The notes beneath the pieces are model-generated. The model was not told where the DNA came from and did not search any database. It saw only the letters and a list, made by a program, of their open reading frames with translations. A program made the translations under genes and the position numbers. Positions 26,725 through 34,274 of a stretch of DNA of 64,000 bases are shown here, in pieces. Origin of the DNA: Candidatus Accumulibacter proximus (GTDB taxonomy: Bacteria > Pseudomonadota > Gammaproteobacteria > Burkholderiales > Rhodocyclaceae); assembly GCA_016709675.1 (NCBI GenBank), contig JADJMH010000001.1, forward strand, positions 803,671-867,670, in the 5' to 3' direction. Numbering within the stretch: position 1 is the stretch's first letter; each line of letters begins with the position of its first letter.

Positions 26725-26740
26725 AGCACTTTCCATGCCA
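26725..26740 (-). promoter_or_regulatory. Sigma-54 promoter of pilin 1
   Basis: Reads TGGCATGGAAAGTGCT on the minus strand. The invariant GG and GC are correctly 10 bases apart, with only small departures from the consensus TGGCACG-N4-TTGCW. It lies about 50 bases upstream of the pilin start. Sigma-54 with the activator PilR is the usual control of pilA; no PilR gene is in this window. Confidence 0.78.
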
Positions 26741-26932
26741 GGCTATTAACCAGGTGGAAAGCGCCTTTCCAGCCCCGCGGCCGGGCATTACCTCATTAGC
26801 GTCACCCGCCTGACAAAAGCGTCAGCCCACATGCCTGGCGGTCAGCCTGACCGACGCTTCTTGCCTAGAGGCACGATGCCAAAACGGCACCGGAGCAAAC
26901 CGCAGTCGTTCCATGGTGACTCCCTGCCAAGG

Positions 26933-27118
26933 CTATGGGTTGAAGCCGGCACTGGTGGCAGCCGTCAGCAGGTTCCGCGCATCGCTCTGCGCCGCCTTGT
27001 CCTCGCCCTTCTTGACGTACTCCGAAAACTGCGGAACCGCGATGGCCGCCAGAATGCCGATGATCGCGACGACGATCATCAGCTCGATCAGCGTGAAACC
27101 TTTTTCCTGCTTGTTCAT
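26933..27118 (-). CDS. Short type IV pilin 2
   Basis: Second 61-aa prepilin, nearly identical in its first 50 residues to pilin 1: leader MNKQEKG, peptidase site, then FTLIELMIVVAIIGILAAIA with Glu5. The mature protein has 54 residues and ends ARNLLTAATSAGFNP. Aromatics at mature positions 1, 24, 27 and 52 resemble the Geobacter e-pilin pattern (F1, F24, Y27, F51); residues equivalent to Y32 and Y57 are missing. It has its own perfect sigma-54 promoter. The space of about 260 bases to pilin 1 holds no other gene. The tandem pair suggests duplication with divergence only at the C-terminus. Confidence 0.92.
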   Translation of the reverse strand: MNKQEKGFTLIELMIVVAIIGILAAIAVPQFSEYVKKGEDKAAQSDARNLLTAATSAGFNP

Positions 27119-27168
27119 CCGATGTCAGTCCTTCTGGCCAAGGTGATGGAACATCCTCCGCATCAATA

Positions 27169-27184
27169 AGCAATTTTCGTGCCA
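27169..27184 (-). promoter_or_regulatory. Sigma-54 promoter of pilin 2
   Basis: TGGCACGAAAATTGCT on the minus strand is a full match to the sigma-54 consensus TGGCACG-N4-TTGCW, about 50 bases upstream of the pilin 2 start codon. It is the strongest promoter sequence seen in the window. Confidence 0.9.
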
Positions 27185-27344
27185 TCGACTGAACCCATCC
27201 GGAGCATTCCTCATTGGCACGCGGCCAACAGACATCTGACCGAACAGCCCGGCTTACCTGACTCGTGGCCATGGTCCTTCCGCGGAGGAGGTTTCTACGC
27301 AACGATTCGCTGCCTGACGGCCTGCCGCCGTCCACATGACCAGC

Positions 27345-28240
27345 CTACTTGACACAGACCGCGCGTACCTGCTTCAGGTCGGTGATGCCGGACAGGATTT
27401 TCTCGATGCCGTCCATCTTGAGTGTACGCATGCCCTCGTTGAGCGCCGTGGCGAGCAGTTCAGCGACGCGCGCCCGCTCCTGGATCTGCTGCTTGACCAC
27501 ATCGGTGCCACTCAGCAGTTCGTGCAGGCCGACACGTCCCTTGTAGCCACTGCCGGCACAGGCATCACAGCCGCACGCTCGATAGAGTGTGAAGCTGCCA
27601 CCCCGCGCGTACCTTGCCAGCCATTCCTGGTGCACGCGCTCGGCAGCAGCCTGCGGGTCCGCCTGATATTCCTGCGTATGCGCCATTTCGGCGCAATGCT
27701 CGGAAAGCAGGTGTCGGATTTCGTCTGACGTCGGCTGGTAAGCCTCCTTGCACGATGGGCACAGGCGCCTGGCAAGCCGCTGGGCAAGGATGCCGAGGAG
27801 CGCGTCAGCAAAGTTGAAGGGATCCATGCCCATGTCGAGCAGGCGATTGATCGACTCGGGAGCGCTGTTGGTATGCAGGGTGGCGAAAACCAGGTGGCCG
27901 GTGAGTGAGGCTTCGATGCCGATCGACACGGTTTCCCGGTCGCGCATTTCACCGACCATGATCACGTCCGGGTCGGCGCGCAGGAAGGCCCGCATCACGG
28001 TCGCGAAGTCGAGCCCGGCCTTCTTGTTGACCTGCACCTGACGCAGGCCCCTCTGGGTGATTTCAACCGGGTCCTCGGCGGTCCAGATCTTGGTTTCCGG
28101 CCGGTTGATGTAGCTGAGAATGGAATGCAGGGTGGTCGTTTTCCCTGATCCGGTCGGGCCGCAGACGAAGAACAGCCCGTAGGGCTTGGCGATCAGGGCC
28201 TTCAGTCGCTCAAGGTTGTGCTCCGTGACACCGAGATCCG
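27345..28240 (-). CDS. PilB/GspE-type assembly ATPase, C-terminal (motor) part of a frameshifted gene
   Basis: Motor domain of a hexameric ATPase that drives type IV pilus or type II secretion assembly. Visible are Walker A GPTGSGKTTTLHSIL, the aspartate box TAEDPVEI, Walker B VIMVGEMRDRETVSIGIEAS, the histidine box GHLVFATLHTNSAPES, and a zinc-binding pair CPSCKEAY and CDACAGSGYKGRVGLHELL. It ends ILSGITDLKQVRAVCVK. The frame joins the upstream part near 28235, within GEPIPL/ADLGVTEHNLERL. It sits immediately upstream of the two pilin genes, so it is the likely extension ATPase for these pilins, although the retraction ATPase, PilC and secretin are not in the window. Confidence 0.9.
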
Positions 28241-28984
28241 CAAGGGGATGGGTTCGCCGGCGGCGAGGATGCGTAGGACGACGTCCTCCATGCCGCCGGC
28301 GGTCGGGATTGTCGCCACCCGCAGCTCGATGTCCAACGGCCACCAGCGCTTGAACTTGATCTTGCCATCCTGCGGCCGGCGCTTTTCCGAGATATCGAGA
28401 TCGGACATGATCTTGAGACGCGCGATCAGGGCACTTCGGTAGGATGGCGGGATCTCGATGTACGGCGCCAGGGCACCGTCCCGCCGGAAGCGGATGACCG
28501 TCTTTCCTTGCCAGGCCGTGGCTCGATGTGGATATCCGACGCGCCCTTCTGATAGGCCTCGACGATGATCTTGTTCCACCAGGCGAACGAGTTCGTTGTC
28601 CGCCGCAGCACTGAGTACCTCGGCACTGCTGCCGGGCACATCGCTCGCTTCATCGTCGTCGAGTCCGAACAAGAGGTCGCCGACAGAATCCATTTTCGAC
28701 AGGTCGCCGAAAAACTGGTTGATCAGTTGCAGGAAATCCCGGTGGGTTGTGACGCGATAGGCTATCCGGCTCTTCGGAAAGATGTTGTTGACCGTCCGCG
28801 AGCCCCTGATCCGCTCCGGGTCGATGGTCACGACCACCAGGCCGTCGGCGCTCTCCTCAACCGGCAGCCAGTGATTTGCCTCTGCGTAATCCCGCTTGAG
28901 ATGCTTCAACAGCTCCATCGGCCTGATGCGGTTCGGCAGGAAGGGGCTCATAGGGAACAGCAAAGAACTTTGACAGCGCGGCAC
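28202..28984 (-). CDS. PilB/GspE-type ATPase, central part (N2 domain)
   Basis: Middle portion of the same ATPase. Recognisable are FLPNRIRPMELLKHLKRDYA, VVVTIDPERIRGSRTVNNIF, then after a garbled 23-residue stretch KTVIRFRRDGALAPYIEIPP, SALIARLKIMSDLDISEKRR and PQDGKIKFK. The garbled part is restored in another frame (NKIIVEAYQKGASDIHIEPR, the family motif ASDIHIEP), so two compensating indels lie near 28505 and 28570. Downstream it hands over to the motor part near 28235. Residues before about 28955 are out of frame and not part of the protein. Confidence 0.85.
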   Translation of the reverse strand: MPRCQSSLLFPMSPFLPNRIRPMELLKHLKRDYAEANHWLPVEESADGLVVVTIDPERIRGSRTVNNIFPKSRIAYRVTTHRDFLQLINQFFGDLSKMDSVGDLLFGLDDDEASDVPGSSAEVLSAAADNELVRLVEQDHRRGLSEGRVGYPHRATAWQGKTVIRFRRDGALAPYIEIPPSYRSALIARLKIMSDLDISEKRRPQDGKIKFKRWWPLDIELRVATIPTAGGMEDVVLRILAAGEPIPLRISVSRSTTLSD

Positions 28985-29163
28985 CGATCGCTGGCAGTTT
29001 GACCTGAAATTCCTCCATCAGCACTTCTTCGAGATCGATGTTCCGCCGTGCCGAGCGCTGTGCCAGGTCAGTTGGCAGCCGAGAGGATGGCATCGCTGAC
29101 CAGGGCATCGTATTTCGTTTTCAGCCCGGGGAGGGGTGCCTTCTGACGCTGCGCAAAAGCCAC
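28945..29163 (-). CDS. PilB/GspE-type ATPase, N-terminal part
   Basis: N-terminal MshE/GspE-N-like segment. From a GTG at 29163 it reads LPGLKTKYDALVSDAILSA; then a frameshift near 29080 leads to LAQRSARRNIDLEEVLMEEF and IGAALSKFFAVPYEP, which joins FLPNRIRPMELL in the next part. The start is uncertain: the frame stays open further upstream, but the promoter-like sequence at 29255-29270 favours a start after it. Together the three parts give a protein of about 600 aa, the normal size for the family. Confidence 0.68.
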
Positions 29164-29230
29164 GGCCAGGGTCTGCGCCAGAGCCTGGATGCCCTCCTCG
29201 GCGACGGCCGGAACCCTGTAGTGCGACCGA

Positions 29231-29270
29231 CGGACAATCCGTTGCACAACGCCAATCAAATGCCGTGCCA
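29231..29270 (-). promoter_or_regulatory. Sigma-54-like promoter and pilin-type motif upstream of the ATPase
   Basis: On the minus strand TGGCACGGCATTTGAT (29255-29270) has a perfect -24 half but GA instead of GC at -12. Exactly 26 bases from its first base comes CAACGGATTGTCCG (29231-29244), the same motif and spacing as in the pilin 1 leader. This suggests that a duplicated pilin promoter module was recruited for the ATPase; one base change has weakened it. Confidence 0.5.
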
Positions 29271-29640
29271 GGGTCCGGATCGCCCGGTGGCGCCGTGCTT
29301 GGCTGGCGACGCGGGTCGGGAGTAGCCGATATGCGTCATGTGCCTGACAAGAATTGTCAGCTGCGGGCGAGAACCGTTGGACTTCGGCAAGCATTGCCGA
29401 CCCACTTGCAGGATGATAGAGCACCAGGACATCTCGCCAGCGAACATCGTCGCCAGGCTTTGTTTCTCCGCTGTCTCGGATCGCATCATGCCCTTGTTGG
29501 AAGCGATCTGAGTTCAGTCCGGGTTCCGCTGACAATCAACCGAGACAAGATGTTCTGCGGTGTCCGCCTGAGCAGACTTGTCTCAGTGGTTTTCAGGTCT
29601 GGAGAACTGTGGAAGTCGCAGATATCCTCAAGAACACCTG

Positions 29641-29697
29641 ACTGCGACAACGATCATCAGTTGCGGTCAGGGTGGAAACCTTTTGCAACCTGTTCAT
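29641..29697 (-). pseudogene. Remnant of a third pilin gene start
   Basis: The minus strand from ATG 29697 reads as a decayed copy of the pilin N-terminus: MNRLQK, then, allowing a few single-base changes, the codons for GFTLIELMIVV (the ...CTGATGATCGTTGTCGC string is intact). Homology stops at about 29641. A sigma-54-like sequence with a one-base-short spacer, TGGCAGGAATCTGCT, lies at 29750-29764, and a decayed palindrome (CAGCGCATTGTCCGTTG) lies between it and the ATG. It is a non-functional fragment that shows past pilin copy-number change at this locus. Confidence 0.65.
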
Positions 29698-29809
29698 GCG
29701 ATTGGATTCTTTTCGGTCAGCACAACGGACAATGCGCTGCGTGACGTCAAGCAGATTCCTGCCAAAGATGCGGCGGAACCCCGCCGACTGGAGCTTGCCA
29801 GGGTCCTGA

Positions 29810-30576
29810 TCAGAAGTCGAAGACCTGATTGTGGTGCAGCCTGCGCGGGGCGAAATCAGCCGCGCAGGCCTCGATTTCGGCCATTGTCAGCTCGATCTGG
29901 CTAGGCTTCAGATGACTGATATAGACCTGGGCATCGACCCGCAGCCTGTTCAACTCCTCTGCCAGCATGCTCGGGCACAGGTGTTTGGAGATCTCGGCAA
30001 GCTCCGCTCAGAGTTCGGGAAAGCGGTTTCGATCAGCAGGTAACGAAGATTCGCTATCCGATTGATCACCGGCCAGAAAGCGGCATTGACCGTTGTATCG
30101 CCGGTAAAAACCAGGCTGGCAGCCCCCGAGTCGAGCTGATAGCCAACCGCTGGCACCGTGTGCTCAGCCGGAAGTACGGTAATCGTTCGCTCACCCAACC
30201 GGACCGACTGCCCCAGAGCGATCGTCCGGTATTGCATGAGCGGCTGTTCGCGACTCGGAATGACCCTGAAATCCGGCCAGATGACCCAGTTGAAGATGTG
30301 CCTGCCAATGATGTCGAGCGTCGCAGCCGTGGCATGGACGGTCACCGGATTCGCACGCAGATCGCCGACAGAATCGATCAGCAAGGGCAACGAAGCAATG
30401 TGGTCAAGGTGCGAGTGGGTCAGGAAGACATGGTCGATGGTCGCCAGTTCGTCAAGCGACAGGTCAGCGACACCCGTCCCCGCGTCAATCAGGATGTCAT
30501 TGTCGACGAGCATTGATGTGGTTCGCAGATGGCGCCCGCCAATCCCCCCGCTACAGCCCAGAATCCTGACTTTCAT
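29810..30576 (-). CDS. Metallo-beta-lactamase-fold 3',5'-cyclic-nucleotide phosphodiesterase (frameshift)
   Basis: Class-II-type cyclic nucleotide phosphodiesterase, predicted to hydrolyse cAMP or cGMP in the cytoplasm. The start is MKVRILGCSGGIGGRHLRTT, typical of the class. Zinc ligands are in FLTHSHLDHIASLP, and further conserved parts are AEHTVPAVGYQL and LVFTGDTT. Near 30005 an indel shifts the frame; the sensible C-terminus LAEISKHLCPSMLAEELNRL, then VYISHLKPSQIEL and HHNQVFDF, ends at TGA 29810-29812, while the unshifted frame stops at 29950. The ATG at 30576 has a GGAGGAACC site. It neighbours FHA and PP2C genes, forming a small signalling cluster. Confidence 0.85.
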
Positions 30577-30670
30577 GGTGGTTCCTCCGGATTTCCACAC
30601 TGCTGGCTGCTCATTGTCGCCAGAGCGGAAGACCAATGAGTGCCTCGCCCGACCAGAAGACGATTGCCCA

Positions 30671-31357
30671 TCAGTTGTTCAGGAAGAATTCCATCTTCAC
30701 GCCCGCAATCTCGATCACATCGTGGTTTTCCAGGCGCCGCGCCTGCGCGTCAACAACCTGGCCATTCAACTGCGGAAAATCCGACCCTTCGACGTGAGTA
30801 AGGAAGTAACCCTGTGGCCGCCGGGCAATCACCGCAACCTGACCACGCCGGCCGAGTGTCGTCAGCGTTTTTGTCAGTTGCAGTTGGTGGCCGGCATTGG
30901 AACCACTGAGCAACTGGATGGCTGCGCTCGGCAGGGCGGACGCCGTGGCAATACCCTGCGGCGCGCTGGCAGTCATCGCATCTCGGTCTCCGTAAACCAC
31001 CTGCAGAGGTTCGGAGCGGAACGGCGTGCCCTTTTCGTACTCGGTTGCCTCTCCCGAGACAACGGTTTCGACAAGATACTTCATCTTGTACTTGCCAAAC
31101 TCTATGACATCGCCGTCCTTCAGGAAATGTTTCTTGATCGGCTGACCGTTGACAAGGGTTCCATTGGTGCTGTTCAAGTCCTCCAGGAAGGAATCATTGA
31201 GGATGGTCACCACCGCCGCATGCTCGCCGCTGATCGCCATATTATCGATCTGGATGTCGTTGTGTGCCTTGCGGCCAATCGTCATGCGCTCCTTGCGCAG
31301 AGGGATTTCCTTGAGGACCAGACCATCCATGCTAAGTATCAGCTTTGCCATTGCCAT
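30671..31357 (-). CDS. FHA-domain protein (two FHA-like domains)
   Basis: About 228 aa. The first FHA domain has RMTIGRKAHNDIQIDN, ISGEHAAVV and LEDLNSTNGTLVNGQPI, the phosphothreonine-binding pattern (GR, SxxH, NG). A second, more diverged one is at the C-terminus: HQLQLTKTLTTLGRRGQVAV and HDVIEIAGVKMEFF. The start at 31357 follows TGAGGA at good spacing and overlaps the 3' end of the PP2C gene by 26 bases; a longer open frame to 31459 lies inside that gene. It probably reads phosphothreonine marks that the neighbouring phosphatase removes; the kinase is not in the window. Confidence 0.88.
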   Translation of the reverse strand: MAMAKLILSMDGLVLKEIPLRKERMTIGRKAHNDIQIDNMAISGEHAAVVTILNDSFLEDLNSTNGTLVNGQPIKKHFLKDGDVIEFGKYKMKYLVETVVSGEATEYEKGTPFRSEPLQVVYGDRDAMTASAPQGIATASALPSAAIQLLSGSNAGHQLQLTKTLTTLGRRGQVAVIARRPQGYFLTHVEGSDFPQLNGQVVDAQARRLENHDVIEIAGVKMEFFLNN

Positions 31358-32201
31358 CTTCGTCCTCAATTGAGCCATGACCAGAATTTGGACAAACCCC
31401 TCCGGCGACCGGAAACTCGCGCAAGACTTTGACCACAACCACCGAAATATTGTCGTCACCGCCGTTGTCGTTGGCCATCTGAATCAGTTGCGTCGCGGAA
31501 AGCTCGAGGTTGGCGCCGAACGTTTCCAATGCCTCCTGAATCTCCGCCTCATCGACCATGTCGTAGAGACCATCAGAACACAGCAGATAGACATCGCCCG
31601 CCCGGACAGAGTAAACATGAATCTCCGGTTCAACCTTATCATCGACGCCGACCGCTCGCGTCACAAGGTTTCTGTTGAGCGAATAACGCGCCTCTTCCGC
31701 CGACATCAGGCCCTGGTCAATCTGCTCCTGCAAGAAGGAGTGATCATGCGTGATGGCCATGAACTCCTCGCCACGCAGACGGTACAACCGCGAGTCGCCA
31801 ACGTGCGCGACAACCACTCGGTCATCACAAAAGACGGCCGCCACGAGCGTGGTGCCCATGCCAACGAACTTTGCGTCATGCTCTGAAGCATTATAGATCG
31901 CCGAGTTCACCGCCTCGATCTGCTCCGCCAGGCAACGACTGGCGAACGGCTGTCCGGTCACGCGATCGGTTTCGTGCGCTGCGGTCGCCGCGAAAGCAGC
32001 TTCCAGCCGGGTTGCCAGGAGCGTCGTTGCCATTCGGCTGGCGACTTCGCCAGCGTTGTAGCCACCCATTCCGTCGGCCAGGATCGCCAGACCGTGACTG
32101 GCATCGGCAAACACCGAATCTTCATTCTTCGCCCGCACCAGTCCTGGGTCGGTACGAACGACAATTTCCAGAGCCCCCTTGAGACTGTTGGTCTCGATCA
32201 T
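31332..32201 (-). CDS. PP2C-type serine/threonine protein phosphatase
   Basis: Metal-dependent Ser/Thr phosphatase of the Stp/PstP type, 289 aa. Conserved motifs are RAKNEDSVFADASHGLAILA, DGMGGYNAGEVAS, GMGTTLVAAVF, VVAHVGDSRLYRLRG, LVTRAVGVDDKVEPEI, LLCSDGLYDMVDEAEIQEAL and NDNGGDDNISVVVVKV, supplying all metal-binding aspartates. No transmembrane segment is seen. A GGGAGCACAGG stretch precedes the ATG. First gene of the PP2C-FHA pair; similar PP2C/FHA cassettes accompany Ser/Thr kinases and secretion or pilus machines in other proteobacteria. Confidence 0.92.
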   Translation of the reverse strand: MIETNSLKGALEIVVRTDPGLVRAKNEDSVFADASHGLAILADGMGGYNAGEVASRMATTLLATRLEAAFAATAAHETDRVTGQPFASRCLAEQIEAVNSAIYNASEHDAKFVGMGTTLVAAVFCDDRVVVAHVGDSRLYRLRGEEFMAITHDHSFLQEQIDQGLMSAEEARYSLNRNLVTRAVGVDDKVEPEIHVYSVRAGDVYLLCSDGLYDMVDEAEIQEALETFGANLELSATQLIQMANDNGGDDNISVVVVKVLREFPVAGGVCPNSGHGSIEDEDGNGKADT

Positions 32202-32234
32202 CCTGTGCTCCCGACACCAAGGCGTTCTGCCAAT

Positions 32235-33194
32235 CTACCCACCATAAGGCAGTTCGACACCGAGCCCACGCTCACGAGCCAGCGCCTCCAGGCGAACAGC
32301 CAGTGCCAGATCCTGGACGGCCATGCCCTGCGACTCGAACACGGTGATCTCCTCAGCCGTCGAGCGCCCCGGCTGTCGCCCGCAGATCACGTCTCCGAGT
32401 TCGACCAACTGACGGGCGTGCAAACGGCCTTTTTCCAGCAACGGCAACAAATCGCCAGCCTCATGCAGCGCCGTTTCGACACTGTCGACGACGATCGGTG
32501 AGCAGCGCTTGAGGACGTCTTCACCCAGTTCGCGGCGAATCAGTGAATTGGAACCAGCGGCATTGATATGCGTCCCCGGCGACAGCCACTCAGCCGCAAA
32601 CAGCGGCGTCGCCGAAGTCGTCACTGTGCTCACGATATCACTGCCCCGCACCACCTCTTCCGGCGAAGCCGCCGGTATGACCTCAAGCGCCAGACGTGCC
32701 GACATTCTCGTGCAAAAGGCCGCCAAGCGCTCGGCGCCGCGCGCGTAGACCTTTACCCGCAGCAGCGAACACACCGCCGCGATCGCCTCGATATGCCCCT
32801 CGGCCTGCCAGCCGGCACCAAACACGCCAGCCACCTGCGAGTCGGGCCTGGCCAGCCAGCGTGTCGCCACCCCTGACGCCGCGCCCGTACGCACCATGCC
32901 CAGACGATCGGCCTCGATCACCGCAAGCAGGCTGCCGCTCGACGCACGATAGAGGTGAACCAGGAAGCGCACACCGGATCGATTGCTCGTGTAGGCCTTG
33001 TAACCAATGACGTCGAGCTGCGGCAAGGCACCCTGCAGGATATGCAGCGTCGTCTGCGGCAGGCGCGTACGTTGCCTGGGCACGTCACAGGCAAACCCTG
33101 ACGAGAGTGCACGGTGCGCAGACTCGACCGCCTCGAGCGCCATCGGCATGCTCAGCAGTTGTTTGACGTCTTCTTCACGAAGGAACAGTGGCAT
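32235..33194 (-). CDS. Ornithine cyclodeaminase / delta1-pyrroline-2-carboxylate reductase family protein
   Basis: NAD(P)-dependent enzyme of the ornithine cyclodeaminase/mu-crystallin family, about 319 aa. The N-terminal domain has MPLFLREEDVKQLLSMPMAL. The dinucleotide-binding fold has GVFGAGWQAEGHIEAI (a variant of GxGxQA), then SDIVSTVTTSATPLF and PGTHINAAGSNS. The start at 33194 has a GTGAGGAAAAG ribosome site; the frame is open to 33272 but the extra residues are not family-like. The substrate within the family (ornithine, proline-type imino acids or others) cannot be set from sequence alone. Confidence 0.88.
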   Translation of the reverse strand: MPLFLREEDVKQLLSMPMALEAVESAHRALSSGFACDVPRQRTRLPQTTLHILQGALPQLDVIGYKAYTSNRSGVRFLVHLYRASSGSLLAVIEADRLGMVRTGAASGVATRWLARPDSQVAGVFGAGWQAEGHIEAIAAVCSLLRVKVYARGAERLAAFCTRMSARLALEVIPAASPEEVVRGSDIVSTVTTSATPLFAAEWLSPGTHINAAGSNSLIRRELGEDVLKRCSPIVVDSVETALHEAGDLLPLLEKGRLHARQLVELGDVICGRQPGRSTAEEITVFESQGMAVQDLALAVRLEALARERGLGVELPYGG

Positions 33195-33480
33195 CTTTTC
33201 CTCACACCGCCAATGACACGACCAGCACGCATTCCTCGCCACAGCCTGACGAGGGCCAATACAAAATATCATACGATTCTACCGGCAAATGGCACCGGAG
33301 AAAGGTCACAGTTGACACTTCACAGGTAGCGGGCAGCAGGCGCAGCCGCCTTCGTCATGCTCATGCACTCCCGGAAGGGCATCTTCGCATCGTTCGGTTC
33401 ATCGATCCCGCTGTCGTTGTCGCATGGTATCGAGCAGCGACAGCAGACGCGGGATCACGCCCATGCTGGGCGCACCAAAC

Positions 33481-33507
33481 AAAAAAGCCCTGCCTAGGCA
33501 GGGCTTT
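33481..33507 (-). terminator. Rho-independent terminator of the OmpA-like gene
   Basis: AAAGCCCTGCC-TA-GGCAGGGCTTT hairpin followed, in the minus direction, by a T-run. It lies 17 bases after the stop of the gene ending at 33524. Confidence 0.88.
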
Positions 33508-33523
33508 CGGTATCGCTATACGA

Positions 33524-34198
33524 TTACTTGGTGCCGATGAGTTCGATATCGACACGACGGTCGGGCTGCAGGCACTCGATGACTTTCTTGCTCTTCGGAC
33601 CCGGGCACTGACCAGGCTTGGTCACCGGATTCTTTTCGCCCTTGCCTTCGGTGTAGACACGGTTGGCATCGATACCCTTGCTGACCACGTAGGTCTTGAC
33701 CGCCGCGGCGCGCCGCTCGGACAGCTTCTGGTTGTAGGCATCGGAACCAAAGTGGTCGGTATGACCAACGGCAATGATCACTTCAAGCTTGATCGCCTTG
33801 GCCTTGGCAACCACTTCGTCCAGCTTCTTCTTGCCTTCCGGACGCAGCGTCGCCTTGTCGAAGTCGAACAGCGCGTCGGCGGAAACGGTGATCTTGTCAC
33901 CCGTGGGCTTGGCGCCCGGTACGGCAGCAGCCCTGGGTGCTGGCGGCTCGCAAACTTCCTTGGGCAGCAGATCCTTGTCGCACTTGCAGCCAGCCGGGTC
34001 GTTGGCAGCAGCGGCCGGAGTCCAGAAACCGGTACGCCAGCAAAGGCCGGCGCCGCTCATTACGACTTCACCGCGTTGGTCAATCACGTACACACGATCC
34101 AGAGGAATCGAAGTCTGTGCCTGAGCGAGCGAGGCGCCGCCGCCGAAAGTGGCAGCGACGAGCAAGGCCATCATGGAGTTTTTTGCAGTTCTGTTCAT
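33524..34198 (-). CDS. OmpA-family outer membrane protein, paralogue 1
   Basis: 224 aa with a signal peptide (cleavage after AQA, about residue 27). The N-terminal part is short and Cys-rich: DRVYVIDQRGEVVMSGAGLC, WRTGFWTP, DPAGCKCDKDLLPKEVCEP. The OmpA domain follows: DALFDFDKATLRPEGKKKLD, VIIAVGHTDHFGSDAYNQKL and a C-terminal DRRVDIELIGTK. There is no beta-barrel, so this is a periplasmic, peptidoglycan-binding OmpA-like protein. Its ribosome site is GAGGGAAACC. It is closely similar over its length to the protein at 35671-36333; the pair flanks a deaminase gene and probably arose by duplication. Confidence 0.9.
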   Translation of the reverse strand: MNRTAKNSMMALLVAATFGGGASLAQAQTSIPLDRVYVIDQRGEVVMSGAGLCWRTGFWTPAAAANDPAGCKCDKDLLPKEVCEPPAPRAAAVPGAKPTGDKITVSADALFDFDKATLRPEGKKKLDEVVAKAKAIKLEVIIAVGHTDHFGSDAYNQKLSERRAAAVKTYVVSKGIDANRVYTEGKGEKNPVTKPGQCPGPKSKKVIECLQPDRRVDIELIGTK

Positions 34199-34274
34199 CT
34201 AGGTTTCCCTCGTTAGTTGAAGCCTGCGGCAGTGGTCCGCATGGCCTGTTATGCCTCGTTGTTGACCGAACTCA

